64,000 nt of DNA. Origin: Diphasiastrum complanatum. Its lineage: Eukaryota > Streptophyta > Lycopodiopsida > Lycopodiales > Lycopodiaceae. Below the pieces are notes generated by a model, which did no database searches, had not been told where the DNA came from, and saw only the letters and a list, made by a program, of their open reading frames with translations. The stretch is taken from contig CM055104.1 in the NCBI GenBank assembly GCA_029204225.1, forward strand, positions 27,455,253 through 27,519,252, read 5' to 3'. Shown piece by piece: positions 32,303 to 44,240 of this stretch. Position 1 is the stretch's first letter. Every line of letters starts with the position of its first letter. Made by a program: the position numbers and the translations under genes.

Positions 32303-32440
32303 ACCTATGGACATGATTCCAAATCTGGAGACTCTGTTGTCTTCGATTCATCAGCCGAAGAATCCATTTCCAATTGATGACAAAGAGGTTATTGTTGATC
32401 TGATATGCAAGAGGTTTCTAATGAAGGTTGTTAAAATAGC
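32303..32440 (+). other. Orphan gag-like fragment between two LTRs
   Basis: TCACCTATGGACATGATTCC here matches the D1 gag region near 16,505-16,525 on the minus strand (encoding SPMDMIP). The match fades after about 40 bp. The rest (IDDKEVIVDLICKRFLMKV) is not recognised. Probably a filler captured at a recombination junction. Confidence 0.4.
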
Positions 32441-32682
32441 AATGATCGACTTATACAGTGCTTTCTAATTTTGACGGTACCACGTGTGCTCATTTCTAGA
32501 ATTATCGGGCCGTCTTTCTTTTACGAGCTCTTTGAGTACTCTTAAGCAACTTTATCCTTGTACTTGCTTATTAGCATGAATATATAGTTTGTGGGAGAGC
32601 TATTCTGTTGTCTTGTCTTGTTGCACTTGACGTTGTGCTGTGGTGATTGATTCGGTCGGGTTTTTAAATTGTATTCTCAACA
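32441..32682 (+). repeat. 3' half of Copia-A2 5' LTR
   Basis: LTR end ...TTGTATTCTCAACA adjoins a perfect PBS. The upstream limit is unclear (no TG start found) and the U3 side appears truncated. A TATA-like GAATATATAG is at about 32,577-32,587. Confidence 0.65.
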
Positions 32683-32696
32683 TGGTATCAGAGCCC
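32683..32696 (+). other. Primer-binding site of Copia-A2
   Basis: TGGTATCAGAGCCC directly after the LTR CA; a perfect initiator tRNA-Met type PBS. Confidence 0.93.
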
Positions 32697-33782
32697 TTGG
32701 TGGGGCTACAATCATAGACAGGAACGGAGAGCAGCAATTTCACGACGGATTGTTGGCTGGGAAGCACAAAATTGAGTATGTGGAGATTTGTCGAACAACT
32801 CAAAACTGTAAAAGGATTCAGAGACGGGAAATTGTCGGATAAATCAGAAAGCAAGCAAAAACGAAAGCCCGAAATTCCGTAGGAAGGCTGTTTGGAGTTT
32901 GTGACTTGTGTGCAATCAATCCTCGATTGTTTTGAAAACGGTTTGAATCTATGGATTAGTGACAATAGGACGACCTCGGTTCAGAACTGCTGAAAATCAG
33001 AGAGAAGGGCTAAGAAAGTTTCAAGAAAGGTGTATTCCTTGAAAGCCAGGGTTTGGAGGAGTAGCAACTCAGATCTTTATCAGTTCATAACCTTTTTCAC
33101 AGCTGTGAAAGCGTGTAATTGGGCGTCCTAGTGAGAAGAATAATCTATCAACAGGCCGCGGGCAGCCGCGCAGAGGTATGGAAGCTTGGTTGCATCCTGG
33201 AGAGTAGCAAAGAGGGCCTAAAACCCTTCCACCATAGCTGAAATCAGGAAGAGGAGCCGTGGAGGCTCGCGCACAACTAGTGCTTGTAGGAAGGTAGCAT
33301 CTCCAAGTGTCTAGTAGCTGCAGGAGCGCTGGTTGGTGCGCAAGGAGAAGGGCAGGTCATTGGATTTGAAGCCGTGGTGAAGAGTGAAGTCCCTTCAAGG
33401 TGAAAAGACAGTTCAAAAACTTAAAGTGCCCCTATTTTCACCTCCTTTAGCCTATTTGTGCCAAACAAAATGCTATAGCCTCCAAACGAAGGGCACCCTA
33501 ACTGTACCTACAAGTACGGTATGCCAAAACAGAGTGATTGCCATGGAGAAAGTGTTCAGAGCGTGCCAAAAGTGATTTCACCATTCCATTGGACACGTAG
33601 TTGGAAGTTGACGACAAGGAACATTTCAAAAGGTGACGCCGATTTGGCTTTCAATTTGGTGAAAAAGTGGCGGGTGGCCTTGTAAGCCAAAAATTGCAAG
33701 TCATTATTTTTTATTTCTGACATCACAGTTGGCTTCGGCATACACTTTATAGCCTACAGGTGCAGTTTCAAGCAGTTTGGAA
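32697..33782 (+). other. Copia-A2 leader
   Basis: About 1.1 kb of non-coding, moderately GC-rich DNA between the PBS and the gag ATG at 33,783. It is long for a copia leader; packaging signals would be expected here. No internal gene is supported. Confidence 0.6.
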
Positions 33783-34221
33783 ATGGCAAACATCAATGAG
33801 GCAATTTTGGGCGATGCAAGCAAACTTGATGGGGCTTCTAACTACAACATCTAGAAATTCAAAATGAAGAGCATTTTGATAGAGAAGGAGTTATGGGATA
33901 CTGTTGTAGGTATTGAAATCCGGCCTAATACCACTCCAGGTGACATGAGGGCTTTTGATAAAAAGGCACAAAGAGCATTGTCCTTGATCAATCTTTCAGT
34001 AAAAGACCATGTGATCACCCACATAAGTGATGCCATGACAGCTAGGGGAGCTTGAATTTCTAACTTGCAATCCAGCTCAAGCCATGTTCTTGAAGTCGAG
34101 ATTGAACACAATTAGGATGAAAGAAGGTGAATCGGTGAGATCTTTCTTCACCAGGATAAAGGAGCTGAGAGATCAATTTGTGGCAATTGGATTGGTACAT
34201 ACCACTATGAGCGGTGTTTCT
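33783..34221 (+). pseudogene. Copia-A2 gag N-terminal part
   Basis: Gag begins MANINEAILGDASKLDGASN at 33,783 and has an in-frame stop at the usual Trp position (33,852), then MKSILIEKELWDTVVG and RALSLINLSVKDHVITHIS. A frameshift near 34,053 follows. From 34,068 it matches the start of the window (Copia-A1). It is cut at about 34,221, after MSGVS, by gypsy DNA on the opposite strand. Confidence 0.88.
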
Positions 34222-35463
34222 TTAAGAAAAATAGGAGCACCCCATGGTGATTTACTAGGTTGTATATGTCCCATCCTCAGATAGTTTTCTATTTGATTTG
34301 AAATCTTTGTCTCCTCTTTCCTGAGAGAACCTATAAGATTGTCTAGGGATATGTTGACTTCCTGGAATTAACTCAATCATGTGGTCTACTGACCTAGATG
34401 GTGGTAAACCATGAGGTAATTTAGATGGAAAAACATCTCTAAATTCATTTATGATCTGTTCTTTCACTGCGTGTTCATGATCTAAATTTACTGAGTTAAG
34501 AATTGTTGAGAATTCAGTGCCAATTAAACGAAAATGTTCATCAGGCAAGAAAGAAGTAGTACTAAAAGAGCATTCACACTCACAATCAGTCAGGTTAATT
34601 TCCAAAGTCTTACCATTGCCTCCTGGAATCTCAATCATGTGAGTCGACACTTTCTTCCTTTCTGGACAAAATTTCATCATATGTCTAGGCTTCTTACAGA
34701 TGAAACATAAGTTCTCTTTCTTAGTTTTTTCTCGAGACATAGATTTCTTAAATCTCTTTCTCTTCAGCTTCTTGGGTTCCGATGCTGCTTGATCTAATTC
34801 GTCAAAATATTTTGCTTGATCTGGACCGCTCTTCTTACCCTTCTTGGTTTTCAAAGTGGTTGGAATTTGCACAAACTGCTTTCTGAATGCCACCATTGTG
34901 GAATCATATGCTTTGGCAATCCGAAACGCATCCTCAAGGCTTTGAAGCACATTTCGCCTGCATTCGTTCTGATAGTCGGCTGGCAAACCTAGGACAAACT
35001 GCCAAAGTGCCAACTTCGCATCGAATAATGGAACCCTATTCCATAGGTCCATGAATTTCTAAATATAAGAGTCTAAACTCTTTGTACCCATCCTACAGTT
35101 CACGAACTTCAGGTAGTAGTCCACGTCATCAGCAACTATGAAAGCTTTCTTGAAAACTTCCGCAAATGCATCCCAAGTAGTTGGCTTCACCAGTAAATCT
35201 CGCCACCACAATGACGCTTTGCCGCGTAAGAACAACACGACACTTTCAATTTTCTTCTCATCAAGAACACCGTGCATATTGAAGTAACTACTCCACTTGG
35301 CCAGCTAGTCCTCGACGACTTCAGGTTTTTTCTCCTTCTCACCTGCATAAACCTCCGGTTGAAAAACCAAGATTGGGTGAAGACATCAATTTGATTTGAT
35401 TCAACAGAACTTCCATTTGCTGATCTCTCATCTGATTACGATTATTCATATCACTGAGTGCCA
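34222..35463 (-). pseudogene. Gypsy-G3 gag and truncated pol start
   Basis: Minus-strand Ty3/gypsy. Gag starts at about 35,463 (MALSDMNNRNQMRDQQMEVL), then DEKKIESVVLFLRGKASLWW (35,265-35,205), FVLGLPADYQNECRRNVL and SLEDAFRIAKAYDSTM, with a stop at about 35,057 and frameshifts near 35,390 and 35,290. The knuckle CFICKKPRHMMKFC (about 34,705-34,664) is followed by THMIEIPGGNGKTLEI and CECECSFSTTSF. The aspartic protease core is deleted. The frame then passes to the RT N-terminal region (INEFRDVFPSKLPHGLPPSR, VDHMIELIPGSQ) and after a frameshift to the SPWGAP block at the junction with Copia-A2. It is related to, but distinct from, G1/G2. Confidence 0.88.
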
Positions 35464-37680
35464 TACTCAACTACTGACAAATTACCATATAAGATGGCGC
35501 ACCTAGATTTGCAGCTTGATTTGAAGTTTCTTTGGCCATCTCAATATATCTATAGTGAAGTACAATTGACCAAAAAACTGACTGAAATTGACTCCAACAT
35601 GGTCAAATCACTATTTTTAGTCACATTTATAGATATTACGAGAAATTGGAAAAAACTAAAAATTTTGAGTTTTTGCACTTTTTAATTTTTTTAAAATTTA
35701 TTTTTACATTTTCTAAAAATTTGTAAAAAACCATTGTCTGTTATTAAGCAATCAAAATTGAAAATTCGATTCATTGTTCGATTTTTAATTTTACTACATT
35801 AATGTCCTTCAGGCATGCAAGACATGCGACATTAAATTGTTTTTTCACATTTACGGAATTTTACGTAAAATCAAGTTCTACGGAAATTGTCAGCTATAAA
35901 ACCCAGTTTTGTATCTAACAGTCTAAGTATATGCGTATAACCACTCAAAACAGATCTAAACCACTCATGCATGTCAGAATCAATCTAAGAATCAACATGC
36001 AGACACTCCATGCTAGTACAATACTTCAAAATAGAAAATTGACATGCATGCAATCAGAACAATTTGAAATTTTACCAATTTTGCTCACAAAATTGCACAA
36101 CTTTAGATGATCATATCTTTGGCTATAGGACACCAAATTGGGTGCTATAAAGCTCAATACAGAGGGAGACCTAGTGAACAAGACAGTTGCCATGTCAGCC
36201 TACCACCTAGGATTAACACATGCGAGTTCAGAATAGCCAAAAAACCTGTAGGAGGGCCCACTTTTTCAAGGCCAATCAGTTTAAAAACTTGCAAACACTC
36301 AACCAAGCCTAAAAGTGATGATCCAAACAGTCTTAAATGGTTTCTAAGAGTTTCATGAAGCCTTCATACAGATCCTATGAAGCAGTATGGGCTGAGAACC
36401 ATGAATTCTTGATTTCTAGAAGTCAAAATTGCTACAAACTTGATGGAATTGAAACATAAGCCTCTACCCATCAATTTACAGGTTTGATAGTTTGCTGGGA
36501 AGGTAAAAAAGAATACAAATCATGCTGTAAAAAAAAGGAATGATCTCCTTATGGATTTAGAGACATCCACCCCGTAAAATTCACCAAAATTGGTTAATTT
36601 TTGACTTCCTACAAATCCAATTGTTGGAATTCTTGGCTCTAACTTCTAGGACAGCTTCAAAAGACTATGATTCATCTTTTCTCAGCTTCAATTGATGCTC
36701 AACCACTTCCTACCATCAAATTTCATGAAAAAACAAGCAAAAATCATGAATTTTAGCCCTTTCTAGGTTTTTTCACCATGCCCAATTGGAATTTAATGGC
36801 AAGAACATTTTCCAAATCCACATGCAATCCAAAATACAGAGTTACTACATTTTTCAAAATTTGTTTGTATTTCTCATAGCTTGTCGTAGGTCTTAATTTC
36901 TAGCAAGTGTACCTTCAACTAGAGTTTCATTAATTGCTAAATTAATGATTACATGTTGGAAGTTTGCAAGTCTTATTATTCTAGGCTATGTTGTAGTCAA
37001 AAATTGCTTGTTGTTTTAGACTTTTTGGGTAAATGAGAGTAGTAAGAGCTATAATCTAGCAAAATCAGAACAATTGAAGGCTCTTATAGGTCATTTTGAG
37101 TTGCTAATGATCAGTGAGTGGTTTCATGAGGGTTTTATGTGTCAGAACATGGTGAAAAGCCATGTTTTTTGAGGGATTTTACTACTTTTACATGCCTATA
37201 GTGGATGGGATGCTTAGAAAGTTTTCATGCATGTTTTTAAACATCATTTGAATTTGTTTGATCAGTATCAATACAAATAATGAACTGTAGAGGACATGCA
37301 AGGCCAAAAACAAGCTAAAAACTAATGATGTTCATGCATTTTTGGGGATTTAATTCCCTAAAACTATTAAGGGATCACCTATGAAAATTATCTAGTCCTT
37401 TGGGTATCCTTTTGGCCTTCTGATCAACCCATAAATCTCTGAATTTTGTGGCTAGAGGCTTGTGCTCCGATTTGTTGAAGATTGGTGGTAGTGCGCCCTC
37501 TTGACAACTTATTTTTGCTTGTTCTCATCCCATAGTGAGTTACAGGACCTATATGAATGCTTTATGAACCTCCAAAGGATTGTTATAGGATGTGTATGAT
37601 GTCTCTCTGAGGGCATGCGAAGGCTAGCATGCATTTGAAAGAAATCCTCTTTAGAAAAGTGCGCCCTCCTAGTTGATTCT
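35464..37680. other. AT-rich stretch without genes, possible gypsy leader or LTR
   Basis: 2.2 kb with no supported gene. It lies upstream of G3 gag on the minus strand and upstream of the truncated G4 on the plus strand, so it may be old LTR or leader DNA, but no PBS, purine tract or LTR ends are recognisable. GTGCGCCCTC occurs twice (about 37,492 and 37,660). Confidence 0.5.
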
Positions 37681-38877
37681 TAGTCACTTCAAACTTGCAC
37701 GTGAGTTGTCATTCACAGAGATCAATACTGATTTCTATCTTTCATTTCGAGGAATTTATGAACAAGATTCTCATTTTGGACCTATATGGCAAAGAGTTCT
37801 GAATGGCTCTCAATCGGGAACTGATTTGCAAGGTGATCAGTTGGTTGTGAAAGATAAGAAGGTAGTGGATGATTTTTCCATTCGGAATGGGATTTTGTTT
37901 CGAAGGAAAAAAGTGTCTGTACCAGGAGTGGATGTATTAAAAAAAAAAAAATTATTTGAATGTCATGACGCACCTTGTGCAGGGCATCCAGGTATACATC
38001 GTATGTTAGATTTGGTAGGAAGGGACCTTTTTTTGGCCAAAGTTGAAACCTTTTGTAGAATCTAATGTGTTGAACTGTCATCAATGTTAGTGGAATAGAT
38101 TAGAGCACTTAAAAGCTAGTGGATTGTTGCACCCATTGGATGTTCCTTCTAAATGGTGGGATAGTATTTCAATGGACTTTGTAGTTGGTATACCAAGGAC
38201 GAATAAACAGAATGATGCTATTTGTGTTATAGTTGATCGGTTAACAAAATTGGCTACAATTATTCCAGTAAAGATTCCAGTTAAAGCGTCTGATTTAGCT
38301 CAAGTGTTTGTTGAATGTTTGTTCAGGTTTTATGGGTTGCCATCTAATATTGTTAGTGATCGAGATCCTAAAATTACAAGGATTTTGGACGACAATTTTT
38401 GAAAAGCTTGAGACGTTTTTGAGCATGGGCACGACTGATCATCCAGAATCCGATGGTCAGACTGAGAGGACTAATCAGACGATGGAACAAATGCTTCGTG
38501 CATAGGCAATCTTAGTGAAAAAATTATCTTTCATTGATTGAGTTTGCTTATAACGGTAGTAAGCATTCAGCTACTAGATATAGTCCGTTTATGCTTATGT
38601 ATTGATTTCAGTCTAGATCTCCGATAACAGTTGAAACTAAGTCGATTAAAGTTCAGAAAGTAGCGGATTTCTTGTGTACTGAAATGCAAGAAATGTTATA
38701 GTTAGCACGTGAAAATGTTCTAAATGCCCAGGAGCGGGTAAGACATTTTGCTAATCTGAAAAGATCGCCTCGGGAGTTTCAAGTTGGAGATTGGGTGTAT
38801 CTTAGAATTCCGAAGGATTCTAAGGTAATGCTCACTGGGACACATTAAAAACTGTCTCCTAGGTACAATGGACCATT
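37681..38877 (+). pseudogene. Gypsy-G4 integrase fragment
   Basis: Plus-strand gypsy: a short end of RNase H/linker (ELSFTEINTDFYLSFRG), then the integrase zinc module (APCAGHPGIHRMLDLVGRD; later CHQC side degraded near 38,070), the core (WWDSISMDFVVGIPRTNKQN, RLTKLATIIPVK, YGLPSNIVSDRDPK, PESDGQTERTNQTMEQML), and the C-terminal part KRSPREFQVGDWVYLRIPKD. It ends at about 38,877 before any chromodomain. Frameshifts near 38,060, 38,375 and 38,400; stop at 38,504. Closely related to G1 (49,740-50,870) and G2. Confidence 0.9.
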
Positions 38878-39690
38878 GTGGGGTCGAAGATCTCTCGTAG
38901 TATAGCCCTTCCGCCTGTCAACAAAGGTTAGATCACTAGATAGGTACCTAACTATGCATAGATGCTACTTTTAGTTAATTTCCTACTTTCTCCCTTAACT
39001 CTACTCACCACTATACTACTCCTCTTTAACTCTACTCCTCTACACTAACATTCATCATGGTTTTGGTTGAAGAGAAGGAATGGAGAAGAAGACATTGAGA
39101 AGGGAAGAGAAAAAAAGAGATAGAGAGTGAGGGTGGAAGTTAGCTCAAATGCTTCTTATGCTTACTAATGGAAAAGCATTTACTATGGCAAACAATAAAC
39201 ATGGAAATAGAAAGCAATGGAAAACACAATCAAGAGCAATAGCAAGTAGTGAATAGCAAATGAGGATGCTTCTCTTCCAAAAATGGTAGAGTTTCCTCCT
39301 TCTCATTAAGCATGAAAATAATGTACAAATGGTATCTTTTTATAAAATGGGGAAGGCCCTTGCCCCTCAATCTTATTGGCTAATATTCACAATGATCCTA
39401 TCCATTCATCTTGGACCCAACTTGATCCAAGGGTCCACAAAAAGTACAATAGAAATCACAAGATTTATGTGAGTCCCAATTTGGACCCAACTCTAAAAAG
39501 TGATCTCTAAAGTGATCTCTAAGTTTAAAAATGACGTGGGCCTCTAGTTTTATTTTAATTCCAAGGCCCAAGTTAAGTTTATTTTATTTACAACTCTAAT
39601 TGCGTGCACATTGGGACATGAGCTTATACACGCAGGATGCCATGCCCTCGCAACACATTTTATTGGAGGATTTTATTTATTTACACTTTG
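38878..39690 (-). repeat. LTR-like non-coding DNA next to CC1
   Basis: Read minus, an AT-rich U3-like part is followed by a TATA box (TTTTATAAAAAG, 39,348-39,337), then a CT-rich leader-like part. This order is that of an LTR promoter. It sits just 3' of the CC1 coding remnant. No partner LTR or clear TG...CA ends were found. Confidence 0.35.
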
Positions 39691-42120
39691 TTGGGAATAC
39701 CCCCAATAGGACTCACGGCATGAAGTAGTGCCGGTCCCTCGGCACTCTGCCGGTTTAGTATAGCGATCTCTTGGACCGCCTCTGGTGGATCAGATAGCCC
39801 GTAACGTCTTCCATGAAGTTGAGACGGTCCAGTTTCTTCGAGTCCTTTGGCATGTGGAAGGACTTGTGGACTCCTGTCAACCATTCCTGATCCACCCATG
39901 CTTGGAATCGTTTCGTCCAGGGATCTCCAAGGAATGCAGCTCGGTAATATACGCGAGCGACTGGTAGCTGGTCTTCGACTTTGTCGGAAGTGAGCGCCTT
40001 ATTTGGATCAAAAAATATGGAGGGAAGAAAATCATCCCATTTTGTTTCAATGCCCATTAAATATTCTAAGTCCCAGGCGTAAGTGGCTGTCGCGCAGACT
40101 GTGGGATCGGGACAATTGATGTAGTGACTCGCGAATGCGGAGAGAGCCCTTCTGGCATCTACATCCGTAGTCTATCCAAATTCGGATTTGATGATTGGCC
40201 AGTTGAAATTGTGCAGTGTGATCTGGTCTAGAGGAGTGCCACATTTCGCCCATTTGGATCTTCTTGGACATGGCAGAAAATGCGCGTTCACTTGTAACTG
40301 TTGCGGACTCGTCACGTAAGCCTTGATGGCTGCAGGGTCTCTCTCAAATAACTACTGTCGCCACTCCGGTTGTGGTTGGAGGGCAGATAAGGCTTGCAGT
40401 TCTTTTCCTTTGATGGTCTGAGCTGAGAATGATATTTGTCAGCCGCCTCTTGATGACTCGTGGGGATATTTGGATAAAAATTCATTGATGTTCTCTTCCA
40501 CGGACTTCGCTCTTCGGAAGGCCCGGCTAGCAGCTATCGTACGCGATCCTCTAGATGATGTTGCTTGGCCTTGGTTGGTGGTTGTGCCTTGGCTCTGATC
40601 TCGCATCTCAGCGACCGCATTTGTCTGCCCTTGGCCTTGGCCTTCCGAACCTTGATCTGGTTGAAATCCCCTTGTTGTCTGCTGGCTCTGATCTTGGCTA
40701 GTACTAGCCTGTGTAACGTCAAAATTAGGTGGTGGTGGAATTACCACGAGGGTGGGCTGGGCCTTTGTTTCCATGTATTTTTGGCACGCCTTGAGGGCTT
40801 GCTTGGCCTAGGCGAGCTCTTGCGTTGCGCTTGTCCGATACTTATTGAACTCTGCCTGGTAGTTGTTGAGGGTTTGGCTATAAATCTTTACCTGACGCCA
40901 TAGAAGATTCATCTCTGATTGGGAAAGCGGCCTTGTTCCGGTGCAGATTGAGCTAACCAGACGAGCTTTTCATCTTGTAAGGCTTTGACATCCGTCCCCA
41001 GGCGCGTGTTCTCTGCTTTCAAAAGTGTAAGTTGCGCCTGGATGGGGGCAAGTCATTGGGATGCTTCAGCTTGAAGCTCCCGCACCTTTGTGGAGGCCTC
41101 AGTCAACGCTTTGGAGAGGCTTTGAATATATTTGTTTAGGCCCTCCTCCTCTGCTGCAGCTTGGCAACCTCCTGGTGTCCTACTTGTTCGTGTTGCTGAG
41201 CCAGAATCAGCTCTTGTTGCAGCTTGGTGAGGTCTGCTCGCAGCTGTGTATTACTCGTTGCCAAATGTAGTACCCTGCTTTCCAAAATAGCTTTGGCTGC
41301 TACCGCATCCAGGATGAATTTTCTTAGAGTTTGGTACGCCGTCGTTAGATCCGTGGGAGCAGCTGGTACACTGGCACTGGCAAGGGATTGTGTTATATCG
41401 GCCCCGACGACTTGTGGAATTCCATCGTCATTGTCTTCGATCAGGTTTTCATTTGTCCTGATGCCATCTGGGGTGGTCGGGTCAGCCCAATCTGGTGATG
41501 CTACAAAAATTGTTTGTACAAATGCGTCATTAGGCAGCGGTTGGCTGCCCTCGGCAACCTTTGTTGGCGAAGCGGGTGAGGTGTGAGAAACAACTATGGA
41601 AACATGGGTGAGGACGATTTGTCCGAACGAGAGGATGGGAGGAATAGTGGGGAACTGAAGGGTGGTGTAGAGTATGGAAGAAGGTGAGGATGGAGCAGAA
41701 CGTGTCTAGCGTGGGGGTGAAAAATTCATAACTTGCATCCATGCTAGATTGTCGGAGGATAGTTGCGAATCAGAAGGATTGAATGTGAGAGGAGCAACGG
41801 TGGTGGCAGGAGTGATGGATGATGCGATGGTGATGGATGGAGCAGTGGACACTGGAAGGGAAGTAGGAGTGGTATCAACAGAAGAAACAGGGATGGAGAC
41901 AAAAACAGATGTGGATGGAACAGGAAGAGAGGTAGTGTTAGGGTCATTTTTGGTAGGGGATTGGTCCAGCCAAAACATCCTAAAAAAGTCAAGGGGCACC
42001 ACTACTGATGGTGGCTATGCCCTACGTGAGTAACGAAGGTCCTGCCACATCCAATCCTGGGGGCTTCCTCTGTTACCCTGTGCTCCCCAACCGATGAGAG
42101 TTTTCCAGGCTCTCAGAGAT
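39691..42120 (-). pseudogene. CC1: broken coiled-coil gene of unknown family
   Basis: Minus-strand coding remnant of about 2.4 kb in several frames. In order: a Trp-rich block (LRAWKTLIGWGAQGN, about 42,115-42,060), a short conserved-looking LDFFRMFWLDQSPTK, a Ser/Thr/Pro-rich part (about 41,960-41,710), an ATG-less open frame at about 41,565-41,140 that turns into a heptad-like coiled coil (LRADLTKLQQELILAQQHEQ), continued after a stop or frameshift to about 41,040 (LTEASTKVRELQAEAS), a Gln/Ser-rich part (about 40,770-40,440), and a globular C-terminal part with WDDFLPSIFFDPNKAL and GDPWTKRFQAWVDQEWLTG (about 40,020-39,850). I do not recognise the family. It may be a gag-like or accessory protein of a retroelement, or a repeated host gene. 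Broken. Confidence 0.5.
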
Positions 42121-42550
42121 ATGGTTGCAAGGAGGGGGTGCTAGTACTTTTGATGCAATGATTCACTAGCTTCCTAGAATTATGGTTCTGCAAAAACTTC
42201 TGATCGCTAAGATCTCTTTCCCCAGTGAATTCGGTTTACAGTTGGTAAAGATCTTACATGGGCTGAAAACCAATTTACTATCTATGATGTGCTCGTGAGG
42301 TGCAAGTTATACGCACTGCTTTGTTTGCTAAGTGGCGGTATTTTTGCCGACCGTCGGGTCTAGGTATTTCACTAGATAATACCGACGGCGGGTGTGACTA
42401 GTGTGACGCTTTAACCAAGGCGGTGTATTTCGCGGATGGTGGATGACCCGCTCTGGTGTTTCACAGATGTCGGGTCCAATTAATACGCTTCATAATGACA
42501 AAAATCGTAAGAACCACTTCAAAAACCTAGATGATTCCTTATAGCCGTTT
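42121..42550. other. Short GC-richer junction DNA
   Basis: No gene. Between 42,340 and 42,480 there are diverged repeats of a GTCGGGTC / GGT.TTTCAC pair (42,355-42,372 and 42,455-42,477), of unknown origin. Confidence 0.4.
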
Positions 42551-43121
42551 AATAAAGTGGGTCCCGCACATGTGAGGCCATGATGCCACATGGGAAACCC
42601 ATCCTAATGTAGGTTAGGTCAAGTCAAGAGAGTTGGTCATGTCTATTTGGTGGTCATCCCTATAGGACCTACACCTAAGTTTAAGGTGAAAATTTGACCA
42701 ACTAGCTACCTACCAAGCATAACTCTAGGATGTAGGCTAGGGTTTCATTTTAGGGCAAGAAGGGTGAGTTAACTTCCTTATTACATGCTGAAAATCCACC
42801 TAACTTCAAGAAGGAAGTCGAATTTGCTTTGCATTCCAAGCTCCCATAGTGAGAAGATAGAAAATTTTTGGAGCTCATTGGCAATCTCAAGCTAGTTCAC
42901 TATGTACATTGAGCTTTTGTGATCCAAATGAAACCAAATCAATTTCTACTTGTTTCTCAGGTTGAAGGCCGTACTACAGCCTGTATTACACACGTTTGGG
43001 CTCGGATTTCAATGTTTATCAATGCTTTTGATTGTTAATGCTTGTTGTTTGTCAAATTGCCAATCTAGATCAACTTTTTTCTGTCTAGTTTTTTGATAGA
43101 TTGTTAAGCAAGCATCCAATC
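42551..43121 (+). repeat. Truncated LTR of family D
   Basis: Homologous to 18,115-18,695 of the complete D LTR (AGTGGGTCCCGCACATGTGAGG onward), in the plus orientation. Both ends are lost. At 43,121 it switches to the minus-strand RNase H of Copia-F1, so LTR and pol face opposite ways. Confidence 0.85.
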
Positions 43122-44240
43122 TCCATGATTAACCTCTTGATCCAAAGCACCTCTTTAGTTGTTGTAGTGAGTGCTTTGTACTCGGCCTCACAAGATGATA
43201 GAGATATGGTATCTTGCTTCTTTGAAAGCCAAGACACAAGATTGCCTCCAAGAAAGATAGTATATGCATTAATGGACTTCCGATCCATTTTATTACTTGC
43301 AAAATTGGAATCTGAATAGCCAACAATGGTTAGATCTTCATTCTTGTACAATAAACCAAAATCTTGAGTAGAAGATACATATCTTAGAGCTCTCTTGGCC
43401 ATCTTCCAATGTTGGATCTTGGGATCTTGCATAGATTGACTCAATTTGTGCACACAATAGCTCAAATCGGGTCTAGTGATAGTAAGCCAAATTAAAGAGC
43501 CTATAAGACTCCTATAAAGTGTGATGTCCTCGAAGGATCTTTCATCACCTTTAATAGGATCTTTTACATGTTGCTCCATGGGAGTATCTATGCCTTTACA
43601 ATTTTGAATTTTCTCAACATAGAAAAGACATATCTATATTGACAAATAAAAGCATACTCTTCATGAAAATCAATCTCAAGGCCCAAAATGTAATGGATGT
43701 CTCCTAGATCTTGCATTTTAAATTCTTTTCCTAATGCATCTTTGGTTTCTTGAACTAGCATCAAACAACTTCCACTAAGAATAATGTCATCTACATAGAT
43801 TAGGAGAATGACAATATTATTACCATCAAACTTTAAGTACATAGAAGGACCATAGTCACTAAGCACAAATCCTAATGAAAGTAGAAAGTTGTTGAGTCTT
43901 GAATACCATGATCTAGGTGCTTGCTTTAAGCCATAAAGACTTCTGAATAGCAAACACACCTTAGATTTATCCTTGATAAATCCTTGAGGTTGTTCCATGT
44001 ATATCTCCTCCTCAAGATAGCCATTCAAAAAAGCTTTGGAGACATCAAGTTGAAACAGTTTCCACTTGTGATTATGATTTTTATTGTCACCATCTTTGCT
44101 ACAAGAGCAAAGGTTTCTTCATAGTCAAGGCCATATATTTGTGCAAAGCCATTAGCACATAATCTTGTCTTGTACTTGTTGATGGAGCCATCATGATTGT
44201 ACTTGATCTTGAACACCCACTTGCATCCAGTGATATCCAT
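43122..44240 (-). pseudogene. Copia-F1 reverse transcriptase-RNase H
   Basis: Minus strand. RT: CKWVFKIKYNHDGSINKYK (about 44,225-44,170), GLDYEETFALVAKMVTIK, a break near 44,065, the [18 protein letters not shown] block (about 44,030-43,980), [33 protein letters not shown] (about 43,810-43,775), a frameshift near 43,600, then MEQHVKDPIKGDERSFED, SLIGSLIWLTITRPDLSYCV and RNase H (DSNFASNKMDRKSINAY, LSKKQDTISLSSCEAEYKAL). It ends at KEVLWIKRLIMEI, before the last RNase H residues, at the LTR-D junction. Polymerase motifs intact, frame broken at least twice. Confidence 0.92.

Noticed and set aside
41749-42033. Plus-strand Val/Gly/Thr-rich frame
   Set aside because: Antisense shadow of the Ser/Thr/Pro-rich part of CC1.
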